A DNA stretch of 64,000 nt from Zizania palustris (Eukaryota > Streptophyta > Magnoliopsida > Poales > Poaceae). The first letter of the stretch is position 1. Every line of letters starts with the position of its first letter. This document shows, piece after piece, positions 53,201 to 64,000 of the stretch. Made by a program: the position numbers and the translations under genes. The notes under the pieces were generated by a model. The model ran no database searches. It saw nothing but the letters and a program-made list of their open reading frames with translations, and was not told the origin of the DNA. The stretch lies in the NCBI GenBank assembly GCA_019279435.1, contig JAAALK010002126.1:1-64000 (forward strand), in the 5' to 3' direction.

Positions 53201-55476
53201 GCTCTCAGCAGATTCCTGGCCAGGTCAGCCGAACGAAGCCTTCCAATTTTCAAAGCTCTAAAGGGGTCCCAAAGTTTCAACTGGATGCCGGAGTGCTAGA
53301 AGAGCTTCGATGATATCAAAGAGTACCTCAGAAGCCTGTCGAAACTTACTGTGCCCCTCCCGGAAGAAACTCTCCTTCTTTATCTTGCAGCAACGGGCTC
53401 CATAGTAAGTGCAGTATTGGTCAATGAAGTTGAGCTTAAGGGAAAGCTGGTGCAAAACTCAGTTTATTTCGTCTCAGAAGCTTTGTCCGGAGCAAAGACA
53501 ATATACTCCGAGCTCGAGAAATTTGCTTATGCTTTAGTAATGGCCTCGCGGAAGCTAAGGCATTACTTTCTAGCGCATAACCTAATCGTTCCTACCTCAT
53601 ATCCTCTTGGTGACATGCTTCGGAGCAAAGATTCTACGGGTATGATCGGAAAATGGGCTGTCGAGCTAGCCCCCTTCGGAATTTCCTTCACGGCGAGAAC
53701 AACTATCAAATCCCAGATCATAGCTGACTTTGTAGCAGAGTGGACTCCATCTCAGTTTGTGCTCCGGAAGAGCCCTCCGAAGGTTTATGGACAATTTTTT
53801 CTGACGGAGCTTATCAGGGATCTGGTGCTAGAGCTGGAGCTGTAATAATATCGCCATTAGGGCAAAAGGCCATGTATTCTGTGAGGCTCAACTTTAAGAC
53901 CACCATTAATATCACAAAGTAAGAAGGAATCCTGCTAGGCCTCCGAAAGGCAAAGGCACTTGGAGCAGCAAGGATAATAATTAAAACAAATTCCCAAGTC
54001 GTCGCAGGGCATGTTGACAAAAGCTTTCAAGCAAGGAACCCACATCTGGCAAAGTATCTAGAAGAAATTAGCAAAATAGAAGCAGTATTCAAAGGATGTT
54101 CTACTCGATGTATCCCTCGAGCAGATAATCAACTTGCAGACATTCTATCGAAGGCTGCAGCCGGAGCATTGGACCTCTTGGAGGGTGCTTTCTATGAAGA
54201 ACTAGTCCAGCCTACAATAAATCAATTACCCTCCGCAGAAGTCCTTTGCATCCCAGCTACAGATTGGCGGGCTCTAATAATGGATGCCTTGCAAAATAGC
54301 GCAGATTCGTCAGAAGGTCCGGATTTCCGAAGGTTGCAAGCAAGGGCTCAAAATTATAAGCTTGTAAATGGAGTGTTATACAAAGCCAGAGTTTGTTATC
54401 CTCTACTCCGGTGCATCTCACAAACCGAAGGCCAAGATATACTTTGGGACATTCACGAAGGTTTATGTGGAAGACACCTAGCCCCCCGTGCTCTAGCAGG
54501 AAAGACACTTCTGCAGGGGCTCTACTGGGCGACAATTGTAAGAGATGTGGAGGAATTGGTTCAAACCTGCCAAGGATGCTAGTGGATGGGAAGATGGAGC
54601 CACCGTCCACCAGTACAACTTCAAGTTATTTCCCCGGTTTGGCCAATGGCACGATGGGGAATGGATCTCATCGTCCCTTTTCCAATGGCAAAAGGTAGCT
54701 TGAAGTTTGCAGTGGTAGCAATTGAATATTTTTCTAAGTGGGTCGAAGCAGAACCCCTCATTGCTATCACTTCAAGAGATGTGCAAAAAATATTCTGGCA
54801 AAATATTATATGCAGGTTCGGAGTGCCAAGGGAGCTAACTGTGGATAATGGAACCCAGTTCGAAGCTGAGACATTTAAAGAATTTTGTGAAGAACTAGGC
54901 ATCAAGTTATGCTTCACAACAGTTCGCCACCCACAATCCAACGGAGCCGTCGAGCGAGCCAACGGGAATATTCTCTCTGGTCTGAGTCGAAGGATTGTCG
55001 AGTTGGCTAAGGGGTTGTGGGCCGAAGAACTCCCTAAGATTTTATGGTCCATTCGGACCACTCAAGCCAGGTCCACAGGCTTTACCCCATTCAGGCTGCT
55101 ATTTGGAGATGAGGCCATGACTCCTACGGAGCTCAGAGGTGGATCCCTTCGTGTTGTAGAACCTGGAGATGAAAATAATTGAAACACTTCGCTAGACTTG
55201 TTAGAAGAAACAAGGCTTCGAGCTGTCACCAATCTGATGAAGTACAAAGACCAAACAAAAACATGGTATGACCCGAAGATAAAGCTGAATGAGCTTAGGC
55301 CAGGTCATTTAGCGTTGCGAAGTGTAATAGCCCCGGGGAATCTAGGAAATAAATGGGAAGGACCATATATAATCCTACGCTCAGGGCGCCCCGGCTCGTT
55401 TAAATTAGCTAATTTAGAAGGGGAAGAGTTGAAGCATGCATGGCATGCGGAGCACCTTAAGCATTATTATGCTTAG
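50225..55476 (+). pseudogene. Gag-pol of H, with RT deletion
   Basis: It starts MPPKRSLASD, homologous to G. Gag (50225-51430) has stops near 50461, 50528 and 50826. The knuckle region FFCCVHG (about 51410) is followed by a stop, and the protease has ILVDGGRSADILF (about 51885). RT begins normally (GIIREVAHTEWLANP, WRMCIDFTSLNKAC), but at about 52840 ELLSIL jumps to the YVRMPFGLRNAGATF block. Roughly 90 bases present in G are missing and the frame shifts. YMDD survives at about 52942. The RNase H domains follow (53351-54170), then integrase (54400-55476) with MDLIVPFP, VDNGTQF and NGAVERANG, ending HAEHLKHYYA. Further stops lie near 53106, 53178, 53299 and 55182. Confidence 0.92.
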
Positions 55477-56351
55477 GGGATACTTGTAATCAATTGTAAA
55501 AGTTCCTTTCTAAATAAAAGTGGAGGTTCGAATCTTGTTTGCTCTTCGAATATCCCTTACTCTTGGTGGACGCAATAGGAGAACGGAGATGCTTGCGGTG
55601 TAAAGCATCTTTCTAAGAACTCGGGCAACGGCCTTCGAACCATTGGTTCAAGGACTCCGTTGCCAGCCTGCGGATTTCAGGCTCCGGATTGTTAGGATCC
55701 TTAGAAGAGTCTAAGGACTTTTAAAGAACAGATTTCTGGCCTCCGGGTTCGAAGCATCTGTAAAAGAGTCAAAGGTGGCCAGCCTACGAATTCCAAGCTC
55801 TAGCTTGTTAGGATTCGTAGAAGAGTCTAAGGACTTTAAAAGAACAGATTTCCGGCCTCCAGGTTCGAAGCCTCTGTAAAAGAGCCAAAGGTGGCCAGCC
55901 TACGGATTCTAGGCTCCGGCTTGTTGGGATCCGTAGAAGAGTCTAAGGACTTTAAAAGAATAGATTTCTGGCCTTCGGGTTCGAAGCATATGTAAAAGAG
56001 TCGAAGGTGACCAAGCAATAAAGTTTCAAGGCTTCGGCCAATGAGACACTTTTAAAGTCGTAAGCGACTAATATGGGAGCTTACAAGTATAAATTCAGCT
56101 CCGAAACCTACAAACATCACAATACGAACGTATAGTCCGAAGAACTCTACGAAAAAGTAAAGTATGATTACCAAGTGTTGTGCGAACCATCAGATTGTTG
56201 TGCAAATCATTGTGTCCGACGGACCCTATCGCAATGCGTACGGTCCCCCACCCACAAGGAGGGGCAGGAGAGTAAGGAACAACAACATGCTTTCGAAGCA
56301 ATTCATATTAATTGAATAATCATACTTTTACATCAAGAGAAATTTTGGTCT
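55477..56351. other. Noncoding interval of H with three 116-bp tandem repeats
   Basis: Units beginning GTTAGGAT or GTTGGGAT at 55691, 55807 and 55923 share GTAGAAGAGTCTAAGGACTT, GATTTCTGGCC and GTAAAAGAGTC, with a period of 116. They lie between the gag-pol stop and the antisense-gene stop, the same place as the 60-bp array of G. Confidence 0.85.
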
Positions 56352-59300
56352 AAGCCGAGATAAAATCGGAGACCCATCCGGCCTCTAGAACTACTTCTAA
56401 GGCTACTTCCACCTCCGGAGCTCGAAGCCGTTGAAACTGTCTTTTTTGTACGAGTGCTTCTTTTCTACTCCTCTTGAAGTTCAGCCCAAGTCCCAAGCCT
56501 TTCGGAGTTAGCCTCTGCAGGGTCTTCGGCTTGATACTCCGAGTCAGACCAATCTACGTACTCGGATGATGAAGATGATTTTTCCCTTTCCTCTTCTTTG
56601 ATATAAGTTAAGACTTCGTGGCGAACTTCAGGTGCTATCTCTCCTTAATCTCCGCGAGGAACACAGAAGCGTGAACGATGGTAAGGCCTTATGCTTTCAA
56701 GGACTGACCACTGCCGACAGAGCCCTTCGTTAATTTCCAGTATTTCGAAGTCAGGCTCCGAAGGACATGGCAAAACCTAAAAGAATAAACATCCAAACAA
56801 GTTCCTTGTTTATAAACTTTTCGTTCATTAATGCAAGGGGCTTTACAAGATTTCTTATACATATTTAAGCGCCCTATAGGACTAGACCTGTGGGTCGGTT
56901 GGTGGAGCAGGAGGTGTTGAAGCTAGCGAAGCTGGAAGTGGAGGCCTTGTTTGCGCTTGCTTTTGCTGACGGGCCTCGTCGATCCAAGCTTTGGCTACAG
57001 CCTTGTGGTCTATGTTCTAGATTGACCGGAAAGCTTCCCAAGCCGAGGCTACATCCTGCGAAGGATGCAACAAGCCCTCGTCAGCGGAGCCTGCGGGTGT
57101 CGAACCCCCAACTGGAGCGATGGAAATCCCAAGAGATTCGAGGTGACGGAGGACTCCGATTCCAGCAACTTGTCCAGAGATCTCTCCGTACCGGACGCCG
57201 GAGCCCATCATCAGTGTCTTCGCCAGTTGAATCATCTTCAGCTTCCGGTCAAGGGGCTCGCTCACCGCAGTAGAAGACGGATGGCACATGGTGCCGAAAT
57301 ATTCCAAGGTACCCTGAAAGGCATCCAAGGTACGCTCGGCTAATGCAGTATTCTTCGTCTCTACCGCCTCCAGCCCCGCAGCAGCAGCAGATACTTCAGC
57401 CATTTTGGATAGCAAGGCACTCTTCTAAGCCATCACCTATTTGAGCGAGCCTTGGAGTTCTACAAGTTGAGCGCTCGAAGTAGCTGCCGCCTGCCGGAGC
57501 TTCTCCACCTCCGCTCGGAGCACCACGCATTCGGCTTCGGCTTCTTGGGCCGAAGTTCGGAGTGTACTGCTGCTCTGCTGTTCGAGCCGGAGGGCTTCGT
57601 CGGTGGTGGCCCTAGCCCTCCGTTCTTCAAGCATATCTTCCTCCAACCGAAGTGTTTTGTCTTTAGAGCCTTTGAGTGTGGATTGGAGGGTAGTAACCTT
57701 CCTCTTGAGCCAGTTGGTTTCGAGTTCATTGGAAGTCGCTGCCGCTCTAGCAAGGACAAAATGTTGCAAGAAGAGCAAGTAAGTACTAAGTAGTTACATT
57801 TGTCAATTAAAGATATTTGTGGTACTTTGTATACCTAAAGGACAGCCCTTTCGAGGGCTAGATTAAGCTCCGGGGCTTTGCTTCGCTCAAGACGGAGACC
57901 AAGTCGGAGTTTACGACTTCTTGGCCTTTCTCTGCCAAGGGCTCCAGAAGCGCCCGGAGGACCGTTCGTTGCTCCAAGAAGGGAGCCAGGACAAAGCCTA
58001 GCGGTCATATGCGGTCGCCTCTTCTTCTGAGTTACTCGCGGAGGGCTCGTTGGAAGAAAGCGTTGTCATTGGGGCAGGAGGGAGTCCAAGACCCGTCATG
58101 CTTTTTCCCCTTCCTGGTACGAAGGCTGGAGGAGCGACTTCGGTGGAGGTAGATCCTCCTTTGACTGGTGTCCCTTCGGCCAGAACCCCTTCGACGGTGA
58201 TGGCTCCAGTTGTCGGAGCCGTGGTGTCCATCGGAGCCGCAACTCCGGTAGAAGCTGGAACTTTGTCTGTGGCCAGAGCTACGTTACCCTTCGACGCGCA
58301 TACAACATTGAGGTACTTGATGAACATTTGCGGGTAATAACTGTTACATGAAATGACAAAGGCAAAGGTTTCGAAGTCTACCTTCGGTGGCGCCTTGAGG
58401 TAAAATTGTAGGGTCCTCCAGGACTTCGTACAGCTAGAGATACTCATCGAGGTCGTCCCCCGAAGTCCTCTCCAGTGTAGTTGCTGCAGGTGGGTCGACC
58501 TCCGTTGTTATCACCCCAGCCACGGGTGAATTGAGGATAGCTGTTTCCAACTCCGAACTCACAGCGACGGGTGTAGGAGTGCACGCCGTGTCCGCCTCCG
58601 CAGTCTCTCGAGCAGAAGTTCCAGTTGTGGCCACGACTTCGTCTTCGTTGTCATCAAGAAGATAGTTTTCAAAGTCTTTTGCCATTTGGGCTTCGGAGCC
58701 CTTGCTTTCGGAGCCTTTGTTCCCAGAGTCATCCGAAGCTGAGCTCCGAATGCCCAGGGATGAAACAGAGGATGCCAGTGTCATCTTAGGAGGAAGTTTG
58801 ATTACTTTTTCCCTTTCTTGATGGGGGTCTTGCCGGCTTTCTTCGAGGGCTCGGTGATGGCTTTTCTTTTCCGGGGGGCCACTCCAGCCGGGTTAATGTC
58901 TGGCAGAGGAGGAGGCATCATTCTGAGGGGCCCCACACTCTGTTGGAGCGTTCCCAACTTCCTAATAGCTCTATTCTTTTTTGCCTTTCCGCCACCGTAG
59001 GGGCTCCGAGCACCCATTCGGTGGCTCTCGTTATCTACTCCGGAGCTAACGCCAATGGAGCCGCTAAAAAAAGGTAGCATATTACAAGTATGTTATTTTT
59101 CTTCTAACATATTATTGCAGGAAAATCGAAGGCTTACCTAGACTTCGAAGCTCACCCTCTGCAGTGTGTTGGAACGCTATTGGCCAGTCAGCTCCAAGAG
59201 GTGGAATTCAGAGCGCGATAAACTCCTCGGCCAAGTCCCGCATGCTCATGCGGCTGGCTATTGATGTTAGTAACCCTAGCCGTGTTGAGAGCATGCTCGG

Positions 59301-60032
59301 GTTCAGGGTGACTTCTGCCTCCTTCTGAAACCAGATTTCTTGAAGATGTCCTGCGAAGGGGGAATCTTCTCCGACCTCGGCATAGAACCACCGGAGGATC
59401 CAGTTGGTGTACCATCGGTCTTTGATGGCCTTCGCTGGAAAGTGTTGAGCGTGCTCCCTCCGTAGCAAGAAGTTAACACTTCCGAAGGCTGTTATCACCT
59501 TGGTGTCTCCGGGGCCATCTTGTGGCTTCGGCTGGCAGATAGCCTCGTGGGTGGTGGCGAAGACCTCCGATCGCCCTTCGCATCCTTCAGCTCGAATTGC
59601 CCATTCGAAGATGGTCAGCCATGCGATGGCATTGGGAGATATTTGAGGCAAGGTAATATGAAACATTTCTTGTACCTCTAATAAAAAGTTGATGGCAAGG
59701 AGCCCCAGACCCACTTCGAAGAATGCTTCGAAGACTACAACTTCTCCACTTCGTGGCCTCGGGGTCGACTCTGTTTCGGGGACCCAAGTCCTCATTCCGG
59801 GTCCTAGCTTCCCATCCACAGCCTCTTCGATGGACTCTGCGGTGCTTGTATATTGGACGATGAGGAAACTTTGGGGGATCTTCTTCTTGGATGGAGGGCG
59901 GAGCTCTCGAGGATTCTTGGGACAAACATCTCCCAAAGCCCCCGCCATTGCCGCTACCGCTGAAGCCACCCAAGCTTGCCTCTACGCCAAAGTACTCGCT
60001 GCCGCTGGCACGGTGTGGCTGGTCATCGCCAT
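56352..60032 (-). pseudogene. Decayed antisense gene of H, orthologue of the five-exon gene of G
   Basis: From an ATG at 60032 (stop at codon 17), exon 1 includes the conserved domain with SGEVVVFEAFFEVGLGLLAI and ISPNAIAWLTIFEWAIRAEG (59720-59590), down to 59138. A 74-bp GT...AG intron (59137-59064), the same size and place as in G, leads to exon 2 (SGSIGVSSGVDNES, then a Lys-rich patch). Ser/Thr-rich segments (58784-57998), a coiled-coil segment (57778-57017) and an acidic exon-5-like piece (about 56770-56352) follow. Several stops and frameshifts break it. Conservation of exon order supports the gene model in G. Confidence 0.78.
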
Positions 60033-60129
60033 GGCTCGATCGTTCTAGGAGTTGGGAGATCTGGAGCTTGAAGAGAGTAAGTTTCGGATGTCAAGCATGG
60101 TAAAAGTTTTTGGTGAATTCCGATTCTCC

Positions 60130-60135
60130 TTTATA
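60130..60135 (-). promoter_or_regulatory. Candidate TATA box for the antisense gene of H
   Basis: The minus strand reads GGCTATAAAGG about 100 bases before the antisense ATG, as in G at 40021-40028. Confidence 0.55.
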
Positions 60136-60525
60136 GCCTCCCGTTAGTTGTTGCGCTTCGTTTGCATTCACATTGCAGTTTCAACTTCCGTCGCTAGCGA
60201 GTGGGCCCAGGAAGCGAAACGGTGTGAGTCCGCAGTAAATTTCGACCGTTACCTTTTCGAGAGCATAACGGATACTTGAAGAGTAATGGCTCCAGATTAA
60301 CGGCTCCTCACGATGTTTAAAATCTGCAACGGTTCTCCTTCCCACGAAGCGTTCACACAACAGTTCTGGTTCAAGGCTGTCGTCTGTGTGCTTTGGGGTC
60401 AAGGTCCTTCGAATAACTTTAACGCCTTCAAATTTCTCTAAGTCTCTGAATATGAAAATATTCCTGGCGTATACTTCTTTCCTACTATACAGGTTAAAAT
60501 CGGAGAAGCGTATTCGAGGGGCTAC

Positions 60526-61017
60526 TATTGGGGGAAAATACTTCACCCTCAGGACTTAGAGATTGATAGTCAAGATAACTTATCGGCTTCGATGCTCCGA
60601 GCTTATACCCGAAGGTGGTGGAGTTATTAAGCTAGAGGGTGCTTCGACTTACAATCCGAAGGTACCCTCCGCAGGCTATGAAGCTCCGGTGGAAAACTGT
60701 AAGTTTGATAAGATGTTTGACTTATCTACCTACTCCGGATAGATTTTACCATTTTAACCCTGTTCAGGGTACCGAATACTTTCCACTATGTCGGTTGTAA
60801 TTGAGGGCTAAATAGGTCTTTTCCTTAAACTTTTTGCCTATAAATACCCTGCTTCTTACCCTGTAATAGGCATCGAATACTTAGCTATTCAATACACAAT
60901 TTCGGACTACTTAAGCTATTATCCATTTCAGAGGCTTGAGATAGTTCTCAACACAAATTCACTGTTTGTTAGTTCTTAATCTTAGAGAACCTGTTAGCGT
61001 AATCTTTTATGCCAACA
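60526..61017 (+). repeat. 3' LTR of H (492 bp)
   Basis: It starts TATTGGGGG (first TG mutated to TA) after CGAGGGGCTAC and ends TATGCCAACA, followed by CCCAT. Confidence 0.95.
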
Positions 61018-62055
61018 CCCATATTTCTCTCATCCCTGGTATTCTGTCATCCTTGGAGTTGGCTAAGTGTGTTAGCATGGTGGGTTCCGAGTGCAAGCGA
61101 GGGCATTGGTTAGTTGCACCCGGGGCACTATAAGGACAGGTCTACGGGATCCGTTGCAATACAATTCCATACGAACAACAAGTCTAGTCGGTAAGTCTTA
61201 ACTGGAGGTATGGGACGTTCCAACTCGAGGCACTATGTGGTGAGGGGCAAGTAGCACCTACGAGTGACTTGTACCATGTGGGAAAAAGGGGGCGTGATGT
61301 TGGTCCAGTGCACTGGCGCGCCAATGAAGCCTATAGTGTGTGTCATTGGGTTAGAGCGCTCCATGCTAAAGGTTTTGGCATGAATTCCTGTGACTTTGGT
61401 CAATTGGACACACTGTGGTGTGCAGGAATGAGTGCCTTGTGGGTACAGTGGTACACCTCTAATCAGAGTTTAAATCTTTTCGAAAAGTCGAGCCCATAGT
61501 CAAGGGCGGGTTGCGTGACATCCCATAGTTAGTATATGTTCGTGAAGTGTTCCATGTTGATTGGTCATGTAAGGACCGTTGAGCGAGGAGGGCTGACTAT
61601 ACTCCTCGAGTTATGAGATGTTGCATCATCCATGATTTAATTATTTTTTATGATTAGACCTAACTCACATTAAAGGCTGCAAAAATAAAAATGTACTTTT
61701 CCGCACTTTAAACCATTACCTCTCCTTGTTATTACCTTGCATTATTATTGCATTTCATGGTGGCTAGTTGAGTACTTTTTGTATTCATACTCGTTGGAAA
61801 ACCCACTTGAGAGACGATGTAATATGACGGGGATGGTCTAGAGTAGCGACCTAGTTAAGGAAGTGACCCTGGAGAATATGTTCATCTAGATGATTATTTT
61901 ATTAGTTTCTTTTATATTAACCCTTGTGCAATAATGTGGTTTGCGAACCACGAATGATTGTCATATGTGCATTGTCATGTGAGGAACATCTTGTGATTAT
62001 TGATTTTCTTTGGAATTTCATTAAAGTCTGGAATTATTAAATTTTGGGCGCTACA
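61018..62055 (+). repeat. Solo LTR E, piece 3 of 3
   Basis: This resumes LTR E after H and ends GGGCGCTACA at 62055, followed by the TSD CACTA (62056-62060). No gene is seen; the frame at 61269 has no recognisable domain. Confidence 0.75.
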
Positions 62056-63004
62056 CACTACCACATCTGCGATAGGTATGACTACTACGACTACATTGAC
62101 TACACCCACTATGCTGACAATTATGGCGGGGAGCGTAGAGATCGACAATGACAATGCCATCCTCACCATCCTAGAAGATATTTCCAGAGAGGACAGAGAG
62201 GAGATCAAGGCCAAGACGAGGGAGATACACACCATCATATACATTCGGACCGTCGGGAGTACATACGGGAAAAAATATAGCATCTACGGGCCATCCCTGG
62301 CCGAGACGATCTTTTTCCCTATCGGTCAGACCGACCCTCAGGCTGGTCATACCAGCTACTACATCTGCGACATGTATGACTACTACGACTACATTGACTA
62401 CACCCACTATGCTCACAATTATGGCGGGGAGCGTAGAGATCGACAATGACAATGCCATCCTCACCATCCTAGAAGATATTTCCAGAGAGGACAGAGAGGA
62501 GATCAAGGCCAAGACGAGGGAGATACACGCCATCATATACATTCGGACCGTCGGGAGTACATACGGGAAAAAATATAGCATCTACGGGCCATCCCTGGCC
62601 GAGACGATCTTTTTCCCTATCGGTCAGACCGACCCTCAGGCTGGTCATACCAGCTACTACACCCTTGGCCAGGCCAATCTAACAGCTAGTCAGACTACGC
62701 CCACCATAGTCCACGCACCACTGCCAGTGCCCATGTCACCTTTGACCATGCTTCTTGTGCCTCCTGCTCCCACATACCTGCACTGGCCTGACAATGTTGC
62801 ATACCACGAGCTAGCTCGAGAGGAGGATAACCGAGAGAAGCTATATGGCCAACATGTCGGGATACCACCACGTGTCACGCCCCCGCATGCTAGGCGCTGG
62901 TGGGACAGAGGTGTAGATGACATAGATGAGTGTATATGCGCGTTGTTCAAAGAGTGTGTAGGATATGCACCCTGGGATCGGACTAGGATTTACCATAAGC
63001 CGTA
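62056..63004 (+). pseudogene. Element D: 5' internal region, possible gag, unrecognised
   Basis: This continues element D from 24088, a short distance downstream of its primer site. A frame runs 62376-63041 (with SREDREEIKAKTREI, HARRWWDRGVDDIDECICAL), but I recognise no gag motif with confidence. Its position after a primer site suggests a leader or gag. The first 600 bases are a 298-bp direct duplication. The last few codons of the frame enter the neighbouring copia LTR. Confidence 0.4.
62063..62658 (+). repeat. 298-bp tandem duplication
   Basis: Bases 62063-62360 and 62361-62658 are adjacent copies differing at only a handful of positions (for example GCGATAGG/GCGACATG, GCTGACAA/GCTCACAA, ACACCATC/ACGCCATC). 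A period of 298 is not a multiple of three, so the reading frame changes between the copies. Confidence 0.93.
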
Positions 63005-64000
63005 TGTGGGATCGGAATGGTTAATAGAGGGGGGTGAATAAGCACCTCAACACTTGAAGAGATAGCAGTATCAAATTTGAAAGATCACTTGAAGACAGGT
63101 TTTATAATCAAGACAAATTTCCAAAACTGATCGCAGACTCACGTTTTCAATTGAATTTCAGTTCTGATAAAACCATCACTACAACACATTCAACCCTAGA
63201 ACCAGATTTAGCTTAAAAAGATTTGAATGAAGAATCAACTTGTCACAGTGAAATTCCAATGAAATCTCAACACATCTAAAACACTCTGGACAATGAATAA
63301 TATAAACAGATTTCAAAAAGATTCAGAATTCAGGATTTGATTCAACTTGCAAAAATCTTTTTTAGAATAATTTTGAATCTAAACCTTCACAAGATTTGCA
63401 ATTATATTCAATTTAGCACTCTTCTACTTTCATTCAAAAAAACCACAACACAAACTCAATTACTCTCTTTGAAGATTTCACTCAAACACTTGAACTTTAA
63501 GACTGAATTATGAAGGCTAGTTAGTACAAAACTTTAGAGAAAAGAACCAAGTAATTATCTCTGAAACACAGTTCTGAAAATATATTGTGGCTCCAACTCA
63601 GAACAGAAAACCTATTTCATTAGAGACTTCTGATCTAACACTTTCAACAGAGAATTAATTTCAGTAAAGTACAGGACACATATCTAACTCAATTTGCTTA
63701 AGAACCCAGTGATACAAATCAGATTTAACATTCAATTTATACCTAAAGACAAATTTCAGATCACACATTAAAATCTGAAATGGTGTAGTTAAGAATTCAG
63801 CTCTTGGTTCATACATTTAGATTCTTGTATTGTTCATCTTGTGAAGAACATCACAATGGAAAAAATACTCAGATCAAATAACCACAAAAATGATTCACAA
63901 CACTAAAAACCTTGCAACTGATTATCAGGAGCAAACTGCATCAAAAACTATTCAGCAACGCTAGACAATTTTTCCTGCAGAAGTGTTCAAAACTGAAAAA
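63005..64000 (-). repeat. Start of a copia-type LTR (truncated by window)
   Basis: The plus strand reads TGTGGGATCGGAATGGTTAA then GAGGGGGGTGAATAAGCACC, the inverse of the usual 3' end of SIRE-type LTRs (ACCCCCCTCT...GATCCCACA). The remainder is AT-rich without coding signal. The rest of the LTR or element lies right of the window. Confidence 0.65.

Larger units (their letters stand above)
49527..61017 (+). mobile_element. Tat-type Ty3/gypsy element H, complete but decayed
   Basis: The LTRs are 492 bp each (49527-50018 and 60526-61017). By hand I count about 28 differences, roughly 6 percent. The flanks are CCCGT and CCCAT, a TSD with one substitution. Internal order is as in G: primer site, gag-pol, tandem repeats, antisense gene, and a GGAGAAGCGTATTCGAGGGG tract before the 3' LTR. 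Gag has several stops and RT has a frameshifting deletion. Confidence 0.95.

Noticed and set aside
61269..61499. 76-codon frame (MYHVGKRGRDVG)
   Set aside because: It lies in the third piece of LTR E with no domain or homologue I recognise.
1..64000. Host protein-coding genes, tRNA or rRNA genes
   Set aside because: All recognisable coding domains are from transposable elements. The only tRNA-like sequences noticed are short primer-binding sites.

Overview
The window looks like intergenic heterochromatin of a large plant genome, most likely a grass or another monocot. That assignment is an inference from the style of the retroelement families (SIRE/Maximus-type copia, Tat-type gypsy with extra antisense genes, CACTA elements with CTTCCGTCGGC subterminal motifs). 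I recognise no ordinary host gene, tRNA or rRNA. Almost every base belongs to nested transposable elements, and most boundaries can be placed from terminal TG/CA dinucleotides, primer-binding sites and target-site duplications (TSDs).

Layout, left to right. (A) 1-5836: 5' part of a Tat-type Ty3/gypsy element on the minus strand, inserted in (B1), a SIRE-type Ty1/copia element on the plus strand whose 3' part runs 5837-12633. B1 also carries a solo copia LTR (6126-7944) and a 224-bp CACTA miniature element (9476-9699). (D) An outermost LTR element supplies 12634-12870, 23960-24088 and 62056-63004. (B2) 12871-23959: a complete but decayed SIRE-type copia element on the minus strand, TSD CCTAC. 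(E) A roughly 3.2-kb solo LTR, TSD CACTA, begins at 24089, ends at 62055 and is split into three pieces by later insertions. (F) 25270-48547: a Ty3/gypsy element on the minus strand, itself split by (G) 29246-40852 and by a CACTA transposon at 40893-45237. (H) 49527-61017: an older Tat element related to A and G. 63005-64000: the start of another copia LTR.

The standout is G. Its LTRs are the same except for one G in a homopolymer, its TSD (CTTAG) is exact, and its gag-pol frame of about 1798 codons has a single stop (TAG, codon 1306). Downstream, on the opposite strand, is a five-exon gene. All four introns are 71-88 bp with GT-AG ends, and the exons join in frame to 1114 codons. The gene has its own TATA box, and a decayed orthologue sits in H. 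Gag-pol and this antisense gene are convergent, with a 60-bp tandem array between their stop codons.

Other unusual structures are in the CACTA element: a perfect 74-bp palindrome, and just upstream of the transposase remnant a 79-bp-stem hairpin whose mismatches are nearly all G:U-compatible on the plus strand. A shared excess of the TTCGAA hexamer across unrelated element families is also unexplained.
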